Made by a program: the position numbers and the translations under genes
Notes under the pieces: generated by a model
What the model saw: only the letters and a program-made list of their open reading frames with translations
What the model was told of the DNA's origin: nothing
The model's database searches: none
Origin: an uncultured Maribacter sp.
GTDB lineage: Bacteria > Bacteroidota > Bacteroidia > Flavobacteriales > Flavobacteriaceae
NCBI RefSeq assembly: GCF_947496775.1
Contig: NZ_CANMDU010000008.1
Span: forward strand, 1-64,000
Direction of reading: 5' to 3'
Length of the DNA: 64,000 nucleotides
Shown here: in pieces, positions 1 to 6,897 of the stretch
Layout of the letters: every line of letters begins with the position of its first letter
Numbering within the stretch: the first letter of the stretch is position 1

Positions 1-83
1 CGTTGACTCCGCTTCTTCCTTGGTTTCTCTGAATACTTCATAAATAAGTTGAATTTGTGTCAACTTATTTTAGGACGGGACAC
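1..83 (-). mobile_element. Possible insertion-sequence end, cut by the window edge
   Basis: Read on the minus strand, the stretch begins with GTGTCCCGTCCTAAAATAAG, which looks like the terminal repeat of an IS3-type element. It is followed by a perfect 11-bp inverted repeat (arms 42-52 and 60-70, 7-nt loop) and then an open frame running off the left edge, with a candidate ATG at 43-45. Only about 15 codons are visible, so no transposase motif can be checked. The call rests on the look of the terminus and on the hairpin just before the frame, a position where some elements restrain transposase translation. The alternative is an ordinary 5' region of an unrelated gene. Confidence 0.3.
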
Positions 84-93
84 TATAAATAAT

Positions 94-131
94 AAAAAAG
101 ACCGTTACTTTTTAAGGAAACGGTCTTTTTT
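94..131. terminator. Bidirectional intrinsic terminator
   Basis: A perfect 13-bp stem (AAAAAAGACCGTT pairing with its complement at 119-131) encloses a 12-nt loop. T-runs flank it on both strands. It lies 19 bp past the stop of the DUF4870 gene and probably ends that transcript and any transcript arriving from the left. Confidence 0.85.
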
Positions 132-149
132 TTACCACACTAAATTTAA

Positions 150-515
150 TTAAGAAATAAAAGGTATTGCTCCAAAATTACTAGGTGCCTCTCCTCTACT
201 TGCCCTAACTGCATTAACAATGGGCATAATAAAGCCTAATAAACCGGCAAAAATTAAAATGAATATTCCGAGACCTAATAGTAATATAGACGGAATACCA
301 ATTATGATATACAGTATTAAACTTAACTGAAGATTAATTACTGATTTTCCATGTGCATTCATACCCACAACGCGATCTCTATTCGAAAGCCACAGAATAA
401 GTGGAACAATTAAGCCTCCAAAACCTGTAACATAATCCAAATATTGAGAAAGGTGAGTTATAACAAGTAACTGGTTATCTTCTCTAACCGCTACGTTTTG
501 ATTTATGATTTCCAT
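150..515 (-). CDS. DUF4870 domain-containing membrane protein
   Basis: A 121-residue protein with the DUF4870 layout: a short N-terminal helix with HLSQYLDYVTGFGGLIVPLI, a loop carrying the HGKSVINLQ motif, then two closely spaced hydrophobic segments (about residues 63-84 and 85-103). The family consists of small inner-membrane proteins of unknown function that are common in Bacteroidota and Firmicutes. Length and motif order match the family. The gene appears monocistronic: it is followed by a strong terminator at 94-131 and is separated by about 80 bp from the next gene, on the same strand. No function can be deduced from its neighbours. Confidence 0.85.
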   Translation of the reverse strand: MEIINQNVAVREDNQLLVITHLSQYLDYVTGFGGLIVPLILWLSNRDRVVGMNAHGKSVINLQLSLILYIIIGIPSILLLGLGIFILIFAGLLGFIMPIVNAVRASRGEAPSNFGAIPFIS

Positions 516-594
516 TTTTTTGATTGATTTTAAGATGAATAACTATCTATACGACGCCTAATCAATCAATTTGTTACAAAAAATAATTATAGTA

Positions 595-1212
595 TTATTT
601 TTTAAGCAGTTTAGCCAACTTGTTTTTGTTCTTTGCAATGTTGTTCGTAGCCTTATCTATTTTCCCATTTATTTTAGCAATATCGGCTGGAGATAATGTT
701 CCTTTACTCTTACCCTTTACCAGTTTCTGTTGCAACTTTTTAATTTGCTTTTCGTTTTTAGCAATAGCCTTCTTTTTTCCAGAAATAGCTTTTGCTAGTT
801 TTTCGGCCTTTTTAGCTTCTTTTTCTGCTTTTTTAATCTCTTTTTCGGCTTTTTTTGCTTTTTTCTCTGCTTTATCTATTCTTTTTTCGGCTTCCTTACG
901 TTCTTTTTCTTCTGCCTCAGCTGTTTCTTCCTTTACCTTTTCAGATACTTCTTCTTTAAGCATTTCCTCTTTAGGTACTTCTGCTTCATTAGGTACTGCT
1001 TCTGTAGCTGTTTCAACTTTTTCTATTACTGCTTCTACGGGGTCTACTATTTCAGCTGAATTTGCATTCGTTGCCTCTACCGCTCCTTCTACCGCAGCTG
1101 CTGCATTAGTTTGTGCTTCACTTTTAACCTCTTCTACAACAGTCTCTTGACCTTGAGAATAACTTGCTACTAATAATGCTGAAAATACGAATCCCTTTGC
1201 TAAATTTTTCAT
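595..1212 (-). CDS. Secreted Lys/Glu/Ala-rich coiled-coil protein, function unknown
   Basis: The protein has 205 residues. Residues 1-22 form a cleavable signal peptide (MKNLAKGFVFSALLVASYSQ), residues 23-80 are an acidic Ala/Val/Glu-rich stretch, and residues 80-205 are a highly charged helix. That helix contains runs of the type KKAEKEIKKAEK, which predict a long coiled coil or single alpha-helix, and it ends in a basic KLLKK tail. I do not recognise a family. The composition resembles periplasmic spacer or histone-like low-complexity proteins, so sequence similarity to them would be misleading. The frame is open over its full length with a clear signal peptide, and the long frame on the opposite strand is its mirror. 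The gene shares a 179-bp divergent promoter region with mnmE. Confidence 0.75.
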   Translation of the reverse strand: MKNLAKGFVFSALLVASYSQGQETVVEEVKSEAQTNAAAAVEGAVEATNANSAEIVDPVEAVIEKVETATEAVPNEAEVPKEEMLKEEVSEKVKEETAEAEEKERKEAEKRIDKAEKKAKKAEKEIKKAEKEAKKAEKLAKAISGKKKAIAKNEKQIKKLQQKLVKGKSKGTLSPADIAKINGKIDKATNNIAKNKNKLAKLLKK

Positions 1213-1289
1213 TGTAATTTTTTAATTGTTAATGGTGCTCTTTTTTTTCTGATACGAATATAATTCAATTACTACTAAATCGTCTTCTA

Positions 1290-1300
1290 AAGTAAACTAC
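1290..1300. promoter_or_regulatory. AAGTAAACTAC element in the mnmE divergent promoter region
   Basis: This 11-mer recurs in inverted form at 11193-11203 (identical) and, except for the last base, at 6289-6299. Here it lies between two divergent genes, about 78 bp upstream of the coiled-coil gene and 92 bp upstream of mnmE. Its function is unknown; it could be a protein-binding site or the edge of a dispersed repeat. Confidence 0.25.
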
Positions 1301-1377
1301 CTCCGAGCATTTAAATCTTAAATACGGGGTAAATAATGTATACAAATACATATATCTATTTCTAATCTCATTTTACT

Positions 1378-1385
1378 TATTTTTG
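1378..1385 (+). promoter_or_regulatory. Bacteroidota -7 element of mnmE
   Basis: TATTTTTG matches the Bacteroidota -7 consensus TAnnTTTG and lies only 6 bp before the ATG at 1392. Transcription would start at or next to the start codon and give a leaderless or nearly leaderless mRNA. No clear TTTG -33 box is visible at the expected distance, so the assignment is moderate. Confidence 0.45.
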
Positions 1386-1391
1386 CCAGTA

Positions 1392-2795
1392 ATGCATACA
1401 ACAACAAACGATACTATAATTGCTTTGGCCACACCTTCTGGTGCAGGTGCTATTGCTGTAATACGCCTTTCCGGTCCAGATGCCATTTTAATTGCATCAA
1501 ATCATTTCGTCTCTTCATATAATAAGAAACTAAAAGAACAAAAAAGTCACACAATTCTACTAGGAAATATTGTAGATGGTGATAGAGTCTTAGATCAGGC
1601 CCTAGTTTCTGTATTTAAAAACCCAAATTCGTATACCGGAGAAAATGTGGTAGAAATATCTTGTCATGGCTCTCCGTATATACAGCAACAAATAATTCAG
1701 TTATTTTTAAGAAATGGTTGTAGAATGGCTGAAGCTGGAGAATTTACCCTTAGAGCTTTCTTAAATGGAAAGATGGATTTAAGTCAGGCCGAAGCCGTTG
1801 CCGATTTAATTTCTTCCGAAAACGAAGCATCACACCAAATAGCCATGCAACAAATGCGTGGTGGTTTTAGTAATGAAATTAAAAATTTAAGAGAAGAGTT
1901 ATTAAACTTTGCCTCTTTAATAGAGCTAGAGTTAGATTTTGCTGAGGAAGATGTAGAATTTGCAGACCGTTCTGCTTTTGTTTCCCTGGTAAATAAGATT
2001 AATACGGTTTTAAAAGGATTGATTGATTCTTTTGCTGTTGGTAATGTAATAAAAAACGGTATTCCTGTGGCCATTGTTGGGGAACCCAATGTGGGTAAAT
2101 CTACTCTTTTAAATGCTTTATTAAATGAAGAAAGAGCCATTGTAAGCGATATTGCAGGAACTACTAGAGATACTATAGAAGATGAAATTTCTATTGGTGG
2201 TATTGGTTTTCGTTTTATAGATACTGCTGGAATTAGAGATACTAAAGACGTTGTAGAGAATATTGGTATTAAAAAAACTTTTGAAAAGATAGAGCAAGCG
2301 CAGGTAGTTTTGTTTTTAGTAGATGCAAAAGAAGTGCAAAGTTCAGCGTTAGGAATTCAAAGTTTAGTAATAGAAATTGAAAAAATAAAAAATAAATACC
2401 CTCTAAAGCCCTTACTTGTAATAGCCAATAAAAGAGACGTACTTTCTTCTAAAGAAATAGAACATTTTTCCTCTAGTATACCTAACCTCTTGCCTATTTC
2501 TGCAAAAACTGGTGAAGGAGTTGACGCTTTAAAAAACAAACTTCTAGAATTTGTAAATACCGGAGCGTTACGTAATAACGAAACTATTGTTACCAATACC
2601 AGACATTACGATTCTTTACTCAAGGCACTAGAAGCCATACAAAAAGTACGGTTTGGTATAGACGAAGAACTCCCTAGCGACCTTATGGCAATAGATGTTA
2701 AAGACGCCCTTTACCATTTAGGAGAAATTACAGGGCAAGTTACCAACGATGAGCTTTTAGGGAACATTTTTGCCAACTTTTGCATAGGAAAGTAA
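1392..2795 (+). CDS. mnmE: tRNA modification GTPase MnmE
   Basis: MnmE works with MnmG to place the cmnm5 group on U34 of certain tRNAs, using formyl-THF, GTP and K+. The 467-residue protein shows the full domain order. There is an N-terminal THF-binding domain (DTIIALATPSGAGAIAVIRL near the start) and a helical domain interrupted by a G domain. The G domain carries a P-loop GEPNVGKS at about residues 230-237, a DTAG switch II at about 276 and NKRD at about 346. The protein ends in the conserved C-terminal FCIGK, whose Cys is the signature of the family. I chose ATG 1392 rather than an in-frame TTG at 1383, because MnmE proteins start just before the TIIA motif and a -7 element ends at 1385. 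The 3' end of the gene appears to be an island attachment site. Confidence 0.97.
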   Translation: MHTTTNDTIIALATPSGAGAIAVIRLSGPDAILIASNHFVSSYNKKLKEQKSHTILLGNIVDGDRVLDQALVSVFKNPNSYTGENVVEISCHGSPYIQQQIIQLFLRNGCRMAEAGEFTLRAFLNGKMDLSQAEAVADLISSENEASHQIAMQQMRGGFSNEIKNLREELLNFASLIELELDFAEEDVEFADRSAFVSLVNKINTVLKGLIDSFAVGNVIKNGIPVAIVGEPNVGKSTLLNALLNEERAIVSDIAGTTRDTIEDEISIGGIGFRFIDTAGIRDTKDVVENIGIKKTFEKIEQAQVVLFLVDAKEVQSSALGIQSLVIEIEKIKNKYPLKPLLVIANKRDVLSSKEIEHFSSSIPNLLPISAKTGEGVDALKNKLLEFVNTGALRNNETIVTNTRHYDSLLKALEAIQKVRFGIDEELPSDLMAIDVKDALYHLGEITGQVTNDELLGNIFANFCIGK

Positions 2796-2796
2796 A
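2778..2796 (+). other. Presumed attachment site (attL side) at the 3' end of mnmE
   Basis: TTTTGCATAGGAAAGTAAA covers the codons for FCIGK and the stop of mnmE. A 19-bp copy with 15 matches lies at 6277-6295 and also reads YCIGK-stop. The 3' end of mnmE (trmE/thdF) is an established integration site for islands such as SGI1. Here the two copies bracket a decayed integrase and a toxin-antitoxin pair. That this was the crossover site is inference. Confidence 0.5.
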
Positions 2797-2870
2797 TAGG
2801 CTCATCAACCTCCTACCAAACTCCATTAAAATCTTATTATCAACAACTTACAGAAAACAAAAAACACTAG

Positions 2871-3216
2871 AAAAAGAAAACCAATTTTCTAGAATATTAT
2901 CATAAACTTAAAGAAGAAAGATACCAAAGTAAAGGTAATTATGATAATTGGGATGCTGCAGGAATCCACTTCGAAGCTTATTGCCCTACTAATCTATCTT
3001 TTGAAGAAGTTGACGAAGCATTTGTTAAAGGTTACAAAAAGCATCTAGACACTAAGCCAAAAACGAAATCTGGCACTCCCCTATCCCAAAATACAAAATA
3101 CACTTATTTTTAATAAGTTTAGAGCGTGTTTAGGACAAGCTTTTAAGGACAAACACCTTGATTCTGATATAAAAAAAACTGCAAAACCTTTTGAGCAAGA
3201 AGAATCCCAACGCTAA
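2871..3216 (+). pseudogene. Broken tyrosine recombinase/integrase remnant
   Basis: Downstream of mnmE one frame reads NFLEYYHKLKEERYQ, continues through NYDNWDAAG and HFEAYCP, and reaches KSGTPLSQNTKYTYF before a stop near 3112. After a one-base shift in the T-run at about 3107-3112 the reading continues as NKFRACLGQAFKD and ends in AKPFEQEESQR-stop at 3216. This is the SAM-like core-binding domain of a Bacteroidota phage-type integrase. The arm-binding N-terminus (a stop lies at 2868) and the whole catalytic domain with the R-H-R-Y residues are missing. Its place directly after mnmE identifies it as the fossil integrase of the island occupying 2796-6295. It cannot be active. Confidence 0.8.
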
Positions 3217-3217
3217 T

Positions 3218-4195
3218 CTAAAGAGTAACACCCCATATAATCGAATACAATCGCTCGGTTACTTTTAAAATCGTGCTTAAAACATCTTTTTCATTGGGTA
3301 ATTCACCATAAGCCAAAAACTTAAAATCATTTTGGTAGGTGCCTTTTAGTTGATTCCATGTTTCTTCTGGGCTTTTGAAAATTAAAGCATCTTTTGGGTG
3401 ATGTCTTAACCAATCGTTATTATTTTTAAAGCTTTGCACGTCATCGGCAGCTACTTTCAATAACATTGTATCAAAATCCTCCGAATTGAAGAACGTCTGA
3501 ACCATTTCGTCTTTCATTAATTGATGGATATCATAAATATGCCTGATTTTTGCTTTCAAGTCTGTTATTGGAGTTTCTGTATGAGAGAAACGTACCAAGC
3601 TCATTATCTTTTCACAAAGTGTTCTTCTAGAATCTAACACAAGAGCTTTAAAGGGCAATAAATCATATTCCATTGCCAAACCTTTTTGGTTGGTCGCAAC
3701 CATCATATCATAAATATAAGTATTCAATACCCTACTAGAATATGGCTCAAAATAGCCTAGCCATGTTGCTTCTATGATAATGACATCTCGTACTTGTCCA
3801 TAATTCCCTTTAAAGGTTTTCGGATAGTTATAAGCTATCTTTCGTATCATTCCCATTTTATTGGTAATACCCTCAATATAGACTTCTATAAATGGTGCTG
3901 CTACTGCCTTTGTTATTTTCTTAAGCTTATTCTTTAACTGATTACCTGTTTCTTCTTCCCTACGTAATACCACTAAATCGATATCTTCAGAAAAACGGTC
4001 AATAAATTTGTAACACTTTGATAATGCCGTCCCCCCTTTAAATATAGCTTCATCCTTGATTTCACTTTCATAAATGAGTTTTAAGGCATAGCATACCCAA
4101 TAGTCCTTTTCGATATAAATATCCAAAATACCCATGCGTTCCGCAGTAGCTTTTACTGCTTGTTCAAAAAGTTCTTTGTTTTCGTGCAACTTCAT
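3218..4195 (-). CDS. AbiEii/AbiGii-family nucleotidyltransferase toxin
   Basis: A 325-residue protein of the AbiEii/AbiGii toxin family (DNA polymerase beta-like nucleotidyltransferase fold). The key motif is visible: GGTALSK at residues 54-60, followed by the metal-binding acidic pair in SEDIDLVV (D71, D73). Members of this family act as the toxin of type IV-class toxin-antitoxin systems; studied relatives transfer nucleotides to tRNA and give abortive phage infection. The start overlaps the stop of the upstream antitoxin-like gene by 4 bp, so the two are co-translated. The length and the helical C-terminal half are normal for the family, so the toxin looks intact. Its surroundings (integrase remnant, duplicated mnmE terminus) point to an imported defence cassette. 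Confidence 0.9.
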   Translation of the reverse strand: MKLHENKELFEQAVKATAERMGILDIYIEKDYWVCYALKLIYESEIKDEAIFKGGTALSKCYKFIDRFSEDIDLVVLRREEETGNQLKNKLKKITKAVAAPFIEVYIEGITNKMGMIRKIAYNYPKTFKGNYGQVRDVIIIEATWLGYFEPYSSRVLNTYIYDMMVATNQKGLAMEYDLLPFKALVLDSRRTLCEKIMSLVRFSHTETPITDLKAKIRHIYDIHQLMKDEMVQTFFNSEDFDTMLLKVAADDVQSFKNNNDWLRHHPKDALIFKSPEETWNQLKGTYQNDFKFLAYGELPNEKDVLSTILKVTERLYSIIWGVTL

Positions 4196-4923
4196 TTGAT
4201 ATTCCAGTAATTGGCATTCGATAATACATCTTCAGAAATATTAAGATTATAAACCGTTATAGGGTTTAAAGTATCTTGAAGGTCTCTTAACTCTGCTTCT
4301 AAATTACAGCCGACCTCTCTTAACATTGCTCCCAATAAAGCCCTAGTCACCGGCGAATATTTGAAGGCTAGTTTTATGAGTTTATTTTGTTCATCAACTT
4401 TCAACTCACGTAATAACGCCATTAGACGGATACAGCTTTTATCTATAGTAGTATCAGGTATTTTTTTGATATAACGTATAGCATCTAACAATCGTAATAA
4501 TGGAATATTTTCTTTGTTAATCGTATTCTTTTGTTTGATAAATGCAATTCTAAAACGACCTCTTTTAAATGATGGTCTTATTTCTCGCTTGCCAATTTGT
4601 ATTACACTACTAACTTGTGTGGTAAGACCTAATGTATTATAAATACTGTACCCTGTGATATAACCAAGAAGCTTTCCGTTTTCTTCCAACAAATCTTTTA
4701 CAATTTGACGTTGGTCTGGAAACAAAGAACCAAATACCGTTTCTTGTGGCTTAAAGTACTTACCCTTAGATAGTTTATTGATTTTTCCAGAAGCAGCCAT
4801 TCTATTCAGATGTTTGATGACAGCTTCCCTTCCACTCACCTTATTCATAAAATCCATATAGGTAAACACATACCCCTTTGGGAGTTTATTTATCTTATAT
4901 TCAATATAATCAGAGGTTTTCAT
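4192..4923 (-). CDS. AbiEi-like antitoxin / DUF6088 regulator
   Basis: A 243-residue protein of the DUF6088 type. Residues 1-65 form a winged-helix domain (YIEYKINKLPKGYVFTYMDF, then GREAVIKHLNRMAASGKI and a KLSKGKYFKP wing). The remainder matches the C-terminal antitoxin domain, with the LLGYITGYSIYNTLGLTTQ motif around residues 85-105. The family partners AbiEii toxins: the winged helix autorepresses the operon and the C-terminal domain neutralises the toxin. Here the gene precedes the AbiEii toxin with a 4-bp overlap. A perfect 18-bp-arm dyad lies 26 bp upstream of its ATG, the expected position for an autoregulatory operator. Confidence 0.85.
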   Translation of the reverse strand: MKTSDYIEYKINKLPKGYVFTYMDFMNKVSGREAVIKHLNRMAASGKINKLSKGKYFKPQETVFGSLFPDQRQIVKDLLEENGKLLGYITGYSIYNTLGLTTQVSSVIQIGKREIRPSFKRGRFRIAFIKQKNTINKENIPLLRLLDAIRYIKKIPDTTIDKSCIRLMALLRELKVDEQNKLIKLAFKYSPVTRALLGAMLREVGCNLEAELRDLQDTLNPITVYNLNISEDVLSNANYWNIK

Positions 4924-4948
4924 TGAAAAATATTTTTACAAATATATT

Positions 4949-4988
4949 AAAAATGTCCAGTTTATTAGATAATAAACTGGACATTTTT
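4949..4988. promoter_or_regulatory. Perfect 18-bp-arm dyad, candidate antitoxin operator
   Basis: Arms AAAAATGTCCAGTTTATT (4949-4966) and its exact complement (4971-4988) flank the 4-base centre AGAT. The dyad is just upstream of the AbiEi-like gene (ATG at 4923, minus strand). Studied AbiEi antitoxins bind inverted repeats in their own promoter, so I infer an operator. It could instead form a hairpin in an RNA, but the position over the promoter favours protein binding. Confidence 0.6.
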
Positions 4989-5023
4989 ATAAAATATAAC
5001 AACTTTATTTGTATTGCTTTACC

Positions 5024-5068
5024 GGGTGTTATTACTTGCGGAGTAATCTTCCGCAAGTAATAACACCC
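5024..5068. repeat. Perfect 19-bp-arm inverted repeat
   Basis: GGGTGTTATTACTTGCGGA (5024-5042) and its exact complement (5050-5068) flank the 7-base loop GTAATCT. The repeat lies between the divergent AbiEi-like and nuclease-fold genes, next to a second perfect dyad. It is clearly richer in G+C than its surroundings and is not followed by a T-run on the plus strand, so it is not a typical terminator. It could be a recombination relic, a second operator or a structured 5' leader. Confidence 0.7.
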
Positions 5069-5165
5069 ACCCCATCTCCCTTTACAATACGTAACCAAAC
5101 ATTCAGCATATCAATTTTTTCGCACAACGAACTTGACAATTAACTAAATTTAGTAATTTCATACC

Positions 5166-6131
5166 ATGACATCAATATTCGATACTCCACCAGAAGAGAT
5201 TCAAATTAACGTTAAACAATTAGTAAAAGACCTTGACGAGAAATTACCTGCAAGAAAGGTAGATAAAAACCTATTGATTGGTACTTGGAACATTAGGGCT
5301 TTCGGAAATCTTACGCGCAAATGGGAATCTAACGATGATGATAGCCCTAAAAGAGATTTACATTCAATATTGTGCATCGCAGAAATCATTAAACGTTTTG
5401 ATGTGATTGCCATACAAGAAGTAAAAGCTAATATCAGAGCTTTAAGAGACACCTTAAAACTTTTAGGAAGCAATTGGTCTTTAATTCTTACTGATGTAAG
5501 CAAGGGAAGCTCAGGCAATGGAGAACGGATGGCTTACTTATTTGACACACGTAGAGTTCAACTCTCTGGACTTGCATGTGAATTAGTAATACCTAACGAA
5601 TGGACAAAGAAAATTGGAAATGAGTCTGCACTAGATGAGCAATTCGTAAGAACACCATATGCTGTTAGTTTTAAATCAAATGACAAGACCTTTATTTTAG
5701 TGACTCTACATATAAAGTATGGGAAGAAATCAAAAGATAGAATTAAAGAATTAAAAGGAATAGCCGAATGGCTTTCTGATTGGGCAAGTAGTATAAATGT
5801 TTATGACCAAAACCTTATTGCTTTGGGTGATTTTAATATTGATAAGCGAGGAGATTTATTAGACGATACTTTTTTATCGGAAGGTCTCTATGTTCCTCCA
5901 CAATTACAAAACAAAGAGGTAACAAGGTCGATTTTTAATACCACTAAATATTATGACCAGATTGCATGGTTTAATAATAATGGTAAAACACCAGACTTAT
6001 CGATGGAGTTTATTAATGGTGGAAATTATGATTTTGTCACGCACGCCTTATCTAATAGAAAAATATCAAAACGAAGTTTGTCCTATTTAATCTCTGACCA
6101 CTACCCCCTTTGGGCAGAATTTAAACTTTAA
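5166..6131 (+). CDS. Endonuclease/exonuclease/phosphatase-family protein
   Basis: A 321-residue protein with the DNase I/exonuclease III fold. The active-site signatures appear in the usual order: IGTWNIRAFG with N42, AIQEVKA with the metal ligand E85, a central HIKYG, GDFNID at about residue 222, and the C-terminal SDHYP at about 311. It has no signal peptide or membrane segment, so it is cytoplasmic. Proteins of this type cut DNA or RNA, or hydrolyse phosphoesters; the substrate cannot be read from sequence. It is transcribed divergently from the AbiE-like pair and lies inside the putative mnmE island, so a role in defence or element maintenance is possible but unproven. Confidence 0.85.
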   Translation: MTSIFDTPPEEIQINVKQLVKDLDEKLPARKVDKNLLIGTWNIRAFGNLTRKWESNDDDSPKRDLHSILCIAEIIKRFDVIAIQEVKANIRALRDTLKLLGSNWSLILTDVSKGSSGNGERMAYLFDTRRVQLSGLACELVIPNEWTKKIGNESALDEQFVRTPYAVSFKSNDKTFILVTLHIKYGKKSKDRIKELKGIAEWLSDWASSINVYDQNLIALGDFNIDKRGDLLDDTFLSEGLYVPPQLQNKEVTRSIFNTTKYYDQIAWFNNNGKTPDLSMEFINGGNYDFVTHALSNRKISKRSLSYLISDHYPLWAEFKL

Positions 6132-6276
6132 CCATTTTCCATAAACTTATTGAACTATTTAAATTTTCATTGCTAATAAAATCTAAAAAATTATTGTACT
6201 ATCATAAGAAAACAAAGTAGTACACCTAAAACACACCTCGAGGGCTCTTAGCCTATTGTTTATGGGGATTAAAAGA

Positions 6277-6295
6277 TACTGTATCGGAAAGTAAA
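6277..6295 (+). other. Decayed second copy of the mnmE terminus (candidate attR)
   Basis: TACTGTATCGGAAAGTAAA matches the real mnmE terminus at 2778-2796 in 15 of 19 positions and keeps the reading Y-C-I-G-K-stop. Such a partial copy is what an island leaves at its distal edge after integrating into mnmE. Caution: its last 7 bases also belong to the inverted repeat that starts here, so part of the match may come from that element. Confidence 0.45.
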
Positions 6296-6384
6296 CTAAC
6301 TCAGGGCAATACCACAAGGCATTCATTAGAAACTAATTTTATTTCGAGACAACCCAAAAAGCATTAAAATTTTAGATTATTGCA
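6289..6384 (+). repeat. Left arm of a long inverted repeat flanking the YceI/DUF5777 block
   Basis: This arm matches the reverse complement of 11115-11203. Over the first 66 positions about 53 agree, with an identical core of more than 20 bases that includes TTAGAAACTAATTTTATTTC. The similarity then weakens to CATTnAA and TTAGATT. The core holds a small dyad, ATTAG-AAA-CTAAT. The two arms face each other across 4.7 kb. Confidence 0.8.
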
Positions 6385-6395
6385 TAACTGTATTT

Positions 6396-6725
6396 CTACG
6401 TCTTTAAAACTAAAGTTGCACACAGTTCATTTTTAGCATTAAAAAATCTTGTTTCTACCAATACCCTATTATTGCTCTCATGTATATTAAAACTATCTAA
6501 ATACATTAAAAAATCTTGCGTAAACATTAGATTCTTTATACAAACTAATTGGTTAGTAGAATTTTCTATATTCATTTTTATACCCTCTACTACTTTTTTG
6601 GAGTAGCCATTTTTAATTACGTAGGCTTTAATAAGAGAAATTGCATATACTACATATGCAAAGTCTTGCATTACCATATAATCATTTACATCTTCTCCTT
6701 TAACTTTATATTTTCTTCTAAACAT
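6396..6725 (-). CDS. Hypothetical protein, possibly thioesterase-like hot-dog fold
   Basis: A 109-residue protein without signal peptide. It begins MFRRKYKVKGEDVNDYMVMQ, followed by a helix (DFAYVVYAISLIKAYVIKNG), and its C-terminal half reads as beta strands ending RVLVETRFFNAKNELCATLV. A helix followed by strands with the 'FFNAKNELCATLV' ending recalls 4HBT-type thioesterases, but I cannot identify catalytic residues and the protein is shorter than typical members. The frame is intact and preceded by a normal AT-rich spacer. It lies alone between the left inverted-repeat arm and the DUF5777 gene, separated from the latter by 172 bp. Confidence 0.5.
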   Translation of the reverse strand: MFRRKYKVKGEDVNDYMVMQDFAYVVYAISLIKAYVIKNGYSKKVVEGIKMNIENSTNQLVCIKNLMFTQDFLMYLDSFNIHESNNRVLVETRFFNAKNELCATLVLKT

Positions 6726-6897
6726 TTTTATTTATTTTAAGCTACCATTTACATTAAAAAAAAGAGGTTAAGAATATAAATGTAAAACGTGATAACCCTT
6801 AAATTCTTAACCATAATTTCCCCTTAGCCCCCTACTTACAAGCATTTATTTGCACAATAATTACAATTTACATACTCCTAAGCTTATACTAAGGCAG

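Noticed and set aside
620-1150. 176-codon open frame on the plus strand
   Set aside because: It is the exact antisense of the Lys/Glu-rich gene at 595-1212. Its Phe/Ser-rich composition is the mirror of Lys/Glu/Ala codons, and the opposite strand encodes a signal peptide.
1383-1391. TTG at 1383 as the start of mnmE
   Set aside because: It falls inside the candidate -7 element and adds three residues absent from typical MnmE N-termini. ATG 1392 fits the family better.
4878-5098. Two overlapping ~60-codon frames on opposite strands between the antitoxin and nuclease genes
   Set aside because: They run through the two perfect palindromes and mirror each other because of them. There is no plausible domain, and they overlap the promoter region.
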